In this document: piece by piece, positions 14,419-19,212 of the stretch
How the letters are laid out: each line of letters starts with the position of its first letter
Position numbering within the stretch: position 1 is the first letter of the stretch
From: Chitinivibrio sp051745065
GTDB lineage: Bacteria > Fibrobacterota > Chitinivibrionia > Chitinivibrionales > Chitinivibrionaceae
NCBI GenBank assembly: GCA_051745065.1
Contig: JBNJDQ010000035.1
Span: forward strand, 1 to 19,212
Length of the DNA: 19,212 bases
Direction of reading: 5' to 3'
Program-made: the position numbers and the translations under genes
The notes under the pieces: model-generated
What the model was told of the DNA's origin: nothing
The model's database searches: none
The model's input: only the letters and a program-made list of their open reading frames with translations

Positions 14419-14730
14419 TTAATAGTTGATTGATTTAATTTTAACTTTGGTGTAGCCCTGTCTGTGCCCGTTTTTCCGCTTGTAATCTTTCCGGCGTTTG
14501 CGTTTAATTACAAGTACCTTCTTATCTTTGCCATGTTCGACAACTTCCGCTTTTACTTCAGCTCCGTCAACAGTGGGTGTTCCGATCTTGTTTCCGGAAT
14601 CGTCAGAAACAAGAAGGACTCTTTCAAGAGTTATTTCATCACCCTCTTTGGCATCAATAAGCGGAACCTCAACGGTGTCGCCCTCAGCTACCTTGTACTG
14701 AAAACCGGCCTGTTCCACAATTGAAAACAT
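14419..14730 (-). CDS. rplU: 50S ribosomal protein L21
   Basis: This is ribosomal protein L21, a 103-residue large-subunit protein of the standard length that contacts 23S rRNA. It starts MFSIVEQAGFQYKVAEGDTV, has the conserved middle EITLERVLLV, and ends with the family block RKDYKRKNGHRQGYTKVKI. AAGGAG lies about 6 nt before the ATG at 14730, and a vegetative promoter is predicted about 35 nt upstream. With rpmA it forms a two-gene unit closed by a strong terminator. Confidence 0.97.
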   Translation of the reverse strand: MFSIVEQAGFQYKVAEGDTVEVPLIDAKEGDEITLERVLLVSDDSGNKIGTPTVDGAEVKAEVVEHGKDKKVLVIKRKRRKDYKRKNGHRQGYTKVKIKSINY

Positions 14731-14764
14731 CTATATCTCCTTAATACCATAATTTTCCGTCCGA

Positions 14765-14794
14765 AAAATAGATGACGTCCGGGGCAAAAGGCAA
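14765..14794 (-). promoter_or_regulatory. Likely promoter of rplU-rpmA
   Basis: TTGCCT (14789-14794) and TATTTT (14765-14770) are 18 nt apart on the minus strand. The match to consensus is moderate. The predicted start near 14758 gives a leader of about 28 nt that carries AAGGAG. Location directly before a ribosomal-protein pair supports it. Confidence 0.45.
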
Positions 14795-14901
14795 ACTTTT
14801 TTGAGATTTTCCGGCGCAGCCTGCCGCCACTCTCTGCGGACAGTCATGCGGGGAACCGGCCTGTCTCTCTGATACTGTCGGGAAAATCCGCCTTTTTTCG
14901 G

Positions 14902-14938
14902 TACGCCGCATCTCTTACGCAGGTTTTTCTACGCCGCA
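14902..14938. repeat. Three TACGC elements at an exact 14-nt period
   Basis: On the plus strand tacgccgca begins at 14902, tacgcagg at 14916 and tacgccgca at 14930. The outer two are identical over 9 bases, the middle over 5. They lie about 110-140 nt upstream of the proposed rplU promoter. This could be an operator array or chance in a GC-rich stretch. Confidence 0.45.
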
Positions 14939-15012
14939 GAATATTAAATTCACCTCTTCTGTGGCAATCCTGCCTGCTCTCTCTGCTGCGGTGCGTGTTC
15001 TCAGATGATTGG

Positions 15013-15049
15013 GTAAGAAGCCGGGGGCAACTCCGCGGAATCGCCCCGG
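15013..15049 (-). terminator. GC-rich hairpin after glnN
   Basis: Starting within about 10 nt of the glnN stop, the minus strand can form a stem of roughly 7-9 bp (GGGGCGA with TTGCCCC, including one G-T pair, closed by CC/GG with one bulged C) around a CCGCGG core (15021-15049). The following tail CTTCTTA is only weakly T-rich, so termination may be partial. Confidence 0.55.
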
Positions 15050-15055
15050 TACAGA

Positions 15056-17194
15056 TTACATAACAAAAAGCATTTCCCGATACTTGGGCAGAGGCCAGGA
15101 GCTGTCGTCAATACAGTCTTCCAGGGAATCAACCACTGTTCGCAGGGCTTCCATTGCTGTAATGGTTGCTGCTGATCTGCCGGCATCCAGGGCGGATGAC
15201 AGCTCATTCAGCGCGTCATACAGCCTGTCTGTCAGCGTTCCGAGTGTATCCAGTTCTCCCTGTATTGCCGCGGTTCCGGCGCTTTTTACCTCATGCAGGG
15301 CGGAAAGGGTGGCCGCGTACTGTTCAAGCTGCGCCGCTGCGGCGGGGAGAATCTTTGTCCGGCCGATTTCCAGGGCGATTTTTGCCTCAATATCAATGGT
15401 ATGATCGTACTCTTCCGTAAAGATTTCCAGGCGCGATTCCAGCTCCCGTTCATTCATTACGCCGTACATACTGAAGAGAGCTCGGTTCTTCTCTGTCGTC
15501 AGGGCAGGAAGGGCTTCCGGGGTTGTTCTGAGATTCAGCAGGCCCCGGCGTGCTGCTTCCTGCGTCCACTCATCAGAGTAGTTGTCGCCGTTGAAGATAA
15601 TACGCTTATGGCTTTTCAGCACATCCGCCAGAATCTTCTGAAGACCCGCTTCGAAATTATCCCCGGATATGGTTTCCATACGGGTGGCCAGCTGATCAAG
15701 GGCTTCGGCTACAATGGTGTTGAGGGTGATATTGGCTCCGGCACAGGAATGGGATGAGCCCACGGCGCGAAACTCAAATTTATTTCCCGTAAATGCAAAG
15801 GGGCTTGTCCGATTGCGGTCTGTGGCGTCCATGGGGAGTCGGGGCAGAATTGCCGCACCGATATTCATGGTTCCTCCCTGTTTTGTGGACACCAGATTTT
15901 CCTTTTCAAGCTGCTCGATCACGTCAGTCAGCTGAGATCCCAGAAACATGGAGATGATCGCCGGCGGAGCTTCGTTGGCACCCATGCGGTGGTCGTTGCC
16001 GGCGGATCCCACGGCAATACGCAGAAGATCAGCGTGGGTATCCACGGCCTGAATGATGGCGCAGAGAAAGGTCAGAAACTGCAGATTTCGGTGCGTGTCC
16101 CTGCCCGGCTCCAGCAGATTTTCGCCATTCCATGAAAGGGACCAGTTATTATGTTTGCCCGATCCGTTAATGCCGGCAAAGGGCTTTTCGTGCAGGAGGC
16201 AGACGAATCCGTGACGGTCGCTGACCCGGTGCAGGGTTTCCATGACCATCATGTTGTGATCCACGGCGATGTTTGCTTCCTCAAACTGTGCTGCCAGTTC
16301 AAACTGTGCCGGGGCAACTTCGTTATGACGGGTTTTTGCAGGAATGCCCAGACGCCAGAGTTCGCGGTCCAGTTCGGCCATGAAATCGATCACCCGGCTT
16401 TTGATTGAACCGAAATAGTGATCATCCATCTGCTGATTCTTTGCCGGCAGACGGCCGAAGAGTGTACGTCCGGTCTGCAGAAGATCCTCCCGGGCATAGT
16501 AGAAATGCTTGTCCACAAGAAAATATTCCTGTTCCGCCCCGAGGGTTGTGCGGATCACATCGTTTTCTCCCACATCGCGGAAGAATGAAAGCACCCGTTT
16601 GGCCTGTGTTGATACGGCCTGCATGGAACGCAGGAGAGGGGTCTTTTTATCCAGGGCTTCCCCGGTGTAGGAGCAGAATGCCGTGGGAATGCAGAGGGTT
16701 GCCCCCTCTCTGTTGCGGTTAATGAATGCCGGACTGGTGGGGTCCCAGGCGGTGTAGCCCCGGGCTTCAAATGTTTCGCGGATTCCGCCGGAGGGAAAGC
16801 TGGATGCATCCGGTTCGCCCTGGACAAGATTCTTTCCGGAGAAGTTCATCATCACTCCGCCGAGTCCGTCCGGTTCGATAAAGGAGTCGTGTTTTTCCGC
16901 AGTGGACCCCGTCATGGGCTGAAACCAGTGGGTGAAATGGGTTGCTCCGCGGCTGACTGCCCAGTTTTTCATGGCCGTGGCCACTTCGTCGGTTATGGCA
17001 GGATCCAGAGGAGCGCCACCCTGAATGGTGCGCATCAGGGATTTTACCACATCCCGCGAAAGAACACTCTTCATGGTTTTCAGATTAAAAACATCACGCC
17101 CGTATTCTTCGATAACAGATCCGCTTCCGTCAAAGGGACGATTTTCAGACTTTCGTTCTGCGATGGCCGCGACGGCCTCATTTCGTACATACAT
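15056..17194 (-). CDS. glnN: Type III glutamine synthetase (GlnN)
   Basis: This enzyme makes glutamine from glutamate, ammonia and ATP, the main entry of ammonium into metabolism. At 712 residues and with the blocks FTHWFQPMTGSTAEKHDSF (87-105) and AWDPTSPAFI (149-158) it is the large type III form, not the ~470-residue type I. Active-site segments are present: LGAEQEYFLVD (218-228) with metal-binding glutamates, KTRHNEVAPAQFE (287-299), and HEKPFAGINGSGKHNNWS (335-352). The type I adenylylation site is not expected in this class. ATG 17194 has GGAG 8 nt upstream. The gene follows a sigma-54 activator gene and a near-consensus -24/-12 promoter, so expression probably responds to nitrogen status. 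A hairpin follows the stop codon. Type III enzymes occur in Bacteroidota, Fibrobacterota-like groups, cyanobacteria and others. Confidence 0.96.
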   Translation of the reverse strand: MYVRNEAVAAIAERKSENRPFDGSGSVIEEYGRDVFNLKTMKSVLSRDVVKSLMRTIQGGAPLDPAITDEVATAMKNWAVSRGATHFTHWFQPMTGSTAEKHDSFIEPDGLGGVMMNFSGKNLVQGEPDASSFPSGGIRETFEARGYTAWDPTSPAFINRNREGATLCIPTAFCSYTGEALDKKTPLLRSMQAVSTQAKRVLSFFRDVGENDVIRTTLGAEQEYFLVDKHFYYAREDLLQTGRTLFGRLPAKNQQMDDHYFGSIKSRVIDFMAELDRELWRLGIPAKTRHNEVAPAQFELAAQFEEANIAVDHNMMVMETLHRVSDRHGFVCLLHEKPFAGINGSGKHNNWSLSWNGENLLEPGRDTHRNLQFLTFLCAIIQAVDTHADLLRIAVGSAGNDHRMGANEAPPAIISMFLGSQLTDVIEQLEKENLVSTKQGGTMNIGAAILPRLPMDATDRNRTSPFAFTGNKFEFRAVGSSHSCAGANITLNTIVAEALDQLATRMETISGDNFEAGLQKILADVLKSHKRIIFNGDNYSDEWTQEAARRGLLNLRTTPEALPALTTEKNRALFSMYGVMNERELESRLEIFTEEYDHTIDIEAKIALEIGRTKILPAAAAQLEQYAATLSALHEVKSAGTAAIQGELDTLGTLTDRLYDALNELSSALDAGRSAATITAMEALRTVVDSLEDCIDDSSWPLPKYREMLFVM

Positions 17195-17240
17195 TTATAC
17201 AGCTCCTTTTTGAGAAATCAAACTTCTTTGCCTGATCTTT

Positions 17241-17256
17241 CGCAAAGGCTGTGCCA
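17241..17256 (-). promoter_or_regulatory. Sigma-54 (-24/-12) promoter of glnN
   Basis: On the minus strand the sequence TGGCACAGCCTTTGCG has TGGCAC at 17251-17256, a 5-nt spacer and TTGCG at 17241-17245. The invariant GG and GC are exactly 10 nt apart, as RpoN promoters require. The predicted start near 17230 gives a leader of about 36 nt with the glnN Shine-Dalgarno. The gene immediately upstream encodes a sigma-54 activator, which strengthens the call. Confidence 0.85.
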
Positions 17257-17408
17257 GAAATGGAATGTATCTGTTCTGCAGATCATTTTTATCGGTCCGG
17301 GCAGATCGAAATGTGCTGAAATCCCTCTCTGAGAGAACCCTTCAGTAAATGTAAGTCTCTTCTGTGGTTTTCGTATGCCTTCGTCTTTACGGAAATATAC
17401 AGGCCATC

Positions 17409-17456
17409 TGTGATACAATAATGTATTTATTTGTTTTTGTGATACGTTATCGTATC
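17409..17456. promoter_or_regulatory. Putative activator-binding sites upstream of glnN
   Basis: The plus strand carries TGTGATAC twice (17409-17416 and 17438-17445, 29 nt apart). The second copy leads into an inverted repeat gatacg-ttat-cgtatc (17441-17456). These lie 150-210 nt upstream of the -24 element, the normal place for enhancer sites of sigma-54 activators. They are candidate sites for the adjacent regulator; binding is inferred from position and symmetry only. Confidence 0.5.
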
Positions 17457-17476
17457 GTTTATGCGGTGCGGAGAGG

Positions 17477-19045
17477 TTACATTCCCCGGGAGCGGAATTT
17501 TTTGTAGTCGATACTGTATTTGCTGATTTTGTATTGAATAATCCGTTTGGTTGTATGCAGAATCCGCGCAGCTTCGGACTGCCTGCCCCGGGCATCCTTG
17601 AGGGCATCGATGATCAGTTCCTTTTCGTAGATTTCCACTTTCTCCGCAAGGCCCGGTTCCGTGTCGGAAACAGCCGCGCGGTCCTTCATCTGCAGGCTCG
17701 GGGGCAGATCATGGCCCTCGATCACGGCAGTCAGGGAGAGAATAACCGCCCGTTCGATGACGTTTTCCAGTTCCCGGACATTGCCGGGCCAGTGATAGGC
17801 GGAGAGCATCTCGATGGCCGGCGTGCTCAGGCGGGTGATGTTTTTGCCGTGGCGTCGGGCGTATTTCTCCGTAAAGTAATCCGCCAGAAGGACGATATCC
17901 GCTCCCCGTTCACGCAGGGGAGGAATAAAAAGGGACATCACATTGATCCGGTAGTAGAGATCCTCCCGGAAGGATCCTTCTTTCATGGCCTCTTCAAGAT
18001 TGCGGTTCGTGGCGCATACCAGACGGACGTCAATCTTTCTGGGCCGCGATGAGCCCACCTTGTACATTTCTTTCTCCTGAATCACCCGCAGAAGCCGGGT
18101 TTGGGCGCTGGAACTCATATCGCCGATCTCGTCCAGAAAGAGGGTTCCTCCTTCGGCCTCTTCAAAAAAACCGCTGCGCGCACCCTGTGCTCCGGTGAAG
18201 GAGCCCGACGTGTGGCCGAAGAGTTCGCTTTCCAGCAGAGATTCGGGAATGGCTGCACAGTTGACGGCGACAAACTTCTCCCGCGGGCGGGCGCTTTTCT
18301 CATGAATGGTTCGGGCCACCAGCTCTTTGCCGGTTCCCGTTTCTCCCCGTATCAGCACGAGAGTGTCCAGGGGAGCGACCTGCGCAATCTGTGCGTACAT
18401 GGCGCGCATGGCCCCGCTGTTACCGATTATGCTGTCTGATTTGCCCGTGTCCTCCAGATCGGAAAGATGCTCCTTCAGCTCTTTGTTCTCCCGCTTGAGG
18501 GCTTCCACGGCGGCTTTCTGTTTCTGCCGGGCCTGCACCACCCGTCCGATGAGATCGGCCACGGCTTCCAGCAGAAAAAGGTCGGAGCGCCGGGTCGCTT
18601 CGCGGGAGCGTACCGGTGTGTCGCAGGAGAGTGTGCCGATGGAGCGGTCCCCCGCCCTGATGGGCACACAGAGAAAGGAGAGATTATGCAGAGATGCGCC
18701 CCGGCGGGCGCCGGTTTTATCCAGAAAATCCGGTTCCTCGGAGATGCGGGGCACTGCAAGGGAGGTGCCCGTTTCAATTACGCGGCCCATGATTCCTTCA
18801 CCAACGGTGTACCAGCCCCGGGCGCGTTCTTCATCGGACAGGCCCCGGCTGATGTCGATGGCGAGTTCCCGTCCGGAGGGCTTGAGCAGAGCGATGGTGC
18901 CCCGCTGCATGTGCGCATCCTTCTCCAAAACACCGATGACACTGTCAAGGATCCGGGACAGGTCGCCGCCTGAACTCAGTTCGCGGGAAACATTGTAGAG
19001 AATCCTGAGCGTGTTTTTGTCAAAATCCAGATCCCTGGGGGCCAT
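17477..19045 (-). CDS. Sigma-54-dependent activator, GAF-AAA+-Fis (NifA/NtrC type)
   Basis: This protein is an enhancer-binding activator that uses ATP to open RNA polymerase-sigma-54 promoters. Numbering from the GTG at 19072, it has a GAF sensory domain (about 25-180), a charged coiled-coil linker (180-208), the AAA+ domain with Walker A GETGTGKE (243-250), the sigma-54-contacting loop GSFTGA (290-295), Walker B GGTLFLDEIGD (308-318), and a C-terminal Fis-type helix-turn-helix (QSEAARILHTTKRIIQYKI). No receiver domain is present, so control is by the GAF domain, as in NifA; the ligand is unknown. ATG 19045 is preferred because GGAG lies 5 nt upstream, giving 522 residues; GTG 19072 has no comparable site. 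It directly precedes the glnN sigma-54 promoter. The usual GAFTGA loop reads GSFTGA. Confidence 0.93.
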   Translation of the reverse strand: MAPRDLDFDKNTLRILYNVSRELSSGGDLSRILDSVIGVLEKDAHMQRGTIALLKPSGRELAIDISRGLSDEERARGWYTVGEGIMGRVIETGTSLAVPRISEEPDFLDKTGARRGASLHNLSFLCVPIRAGDRSIGTLSCDTPVRSREATRRSDLFLLEAVADLIGRVVQARQKQKAAVEALKRENKELKEHLSDLEDTGKSDSIIGNSGAMRAMYAQIAQVAPLDTLVLIRGETGTGKELVARTIHEKSARPREKFVAVNCAAIPESLLESELFGHTSGSFTGAQGARSGFFEEAEGGTLFLDEIGDMSSSAQTRLLRVIQEKEMYKVGSSRPRKIDVRLVCATNRNLEEAMKEGSFREDLYYRINVMSLFIPPLRERGADIVLLADYFTEKYARRHGKNITRLSTPAIEMLSAYHWPGNVRELENVIERAVILSLTAVIEGHDLPPSLQMKDRAAVSDTEPGLAEKVEIYEKELIIDALKDARGRQSEAARILHTTKRIIQYKISKYSIDYKKFRSRGM

Positions 19046-19072
19046 CGCTTCTCCGGTGGGTCGGGGGTTCAC

Positions 19073-19212
19073 TCTCTATAAAATAATGGATCCCCTGCGG
19101 TGCGTGTCTGACGATTTTTGCAGGAATACAGGATTCTTCTTTGCTTCTTTTACACCTTCTCAGTGAGACAGGGTGATGTGGTTTTTCCTGCGCTCACTTC
19201 TTCTTGACCATG
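19073..19212. other. Upstream of the sigma-54 activator, no gene identified
   Basis: This 140-nt end segment shows no clear promoter. A minus-strand frame ending in lysine codons and TGA near 19195 could be the tail of an upstream gene that lies outside the window, but too little is visible to call it. Confidence 0.25.

Larger units (their letters stand above)
14731..15055. other. 325-nt gene-free region between glnN and rplU
   Basis: No convincing protein or RNA gene was found here. From high to low coordinate it holds a GC-rich hairpin after glnN, an approximately 220-nt stretch of unexplained sequence, and the rplU promoter and ribosome-binding site. The unexplained part contains three TACGC elements exactly 14 nt apart (plus strand, at 14902, 14916 and 14930) and three CTCTCTG-type motifs near 14829, 14864 and 14977. 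The predicted rplU leader is short (about 28 nt), so a long L21 leader RNA is not supported. Confidence 0.5.

Noticed and set aside
14823..14983. Three CTCTCTG-containing motifs in the glnN-rplU gap
   Set aside because: They are short, irregularly spaced and low in complexity, so chance is the simplest explanation.
14731..15012. Long L21 leader RNA or riboswitch before rplU
   Set aside because: The best promoter leaves only about 28 nt of leader and no known leader fold could be recognised.
17325..17345. CTCTCT/AGAGAG inverted repeat after the activator gene as a terminator
   Set aside because: The stem is short with almost no loop, and no T-run follows on the minus strand.
18306..18998. 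230-codon Ser/Arg-rich frame on the plus strand
   Set aside because: It is antisense to the GAF and AAA+ coding region; its composition is that of a shadow of a GC-rich gene.
1..19212. CRISPR array, insertion sequence, tRNA or prophage
   Set aside because: No regularly spaced repeats, transposase motifs, terminal inverted repeats, tRNA-like cloverleaf or phage genes were seen; gene order and orientation are uniform.

Overview
All 20 protein genes in this window lie on the minus strand; the plus-strand open frames are shadows of them. The content is that of a bacterial chromosome: housekeeping genes in conserved order, with no mobile element, CRISPR array, tRNA or rRNA seen. Lipoprotein signal peptidase, a DppC/YejE-type permease, a type III glutamine synthetase and sigma-54 control fit a Gram-negative, probably anaerobic, lineage. 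The phylum cannot be fixed from sequence reading alone; a Fibrobacterota/Chitinivibrionia-like lineage is only a guess.

In transcription order (high to low coordinates), region 1 (19.1-15.0 kb) is a nitrogen-assimilation unit: a GAF-AAA+-Fis sigma-54 activator, an intergenic region with a near-consensus -24/-12 promoter and upstream GATAC repeats, then type III glutamine synthetase (glnN) ending in a GC-rich hairpin. The adjacency suggests the activator controls glnN. Region 2 (15.0-14.1 kb) is a gene-free stretch, a vegetative promoter, rplU and rpmA, closed by a strong terminator.

Region 3 (14.0-9.7 kb) is a tightly packed series: YhcC-type radical SAM protein, lspA, an RluD-type pseudouridine synthase, a membrane-anchored protein with a possible GyrI-like domain, and a lone peptide-type ABC permease, several joined by 4-nt overlaps. 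Region 4 (9.7-5.85 kb) holds a DUF3352-like anchored protein with its own promoter, a hairpin, a CNNM/CorC-type membrane protein, and a two-helix membrane protein with a long coiled coil, again with its own promoter.

Region 5 (5.85 kb to the left edge) is the classic lipid operon: yceD(DUF177)-rpmF-plsX-fabH-fabD-fabG-acpP-fabF. A consensus -35 lies directly after the previous stop codon, giving an almost leaderless message for yceD. PlsX makes acyl-phosphate for phospholipid synthesis, FabD/FabH/FabG/ACP/FabF initiate and elongate fatty acids, and co-transcription with ribosomal protein L32 ties membrane synthesis to growth. A small hairpin sits between acpP and fabF.

No clearly new multi-gene system was found. 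The best leads are the sigma-54/glnN control region, the GyrI-like protein plus orphan permease pair, and a 14-nt periodic repeat upstream of rplU.
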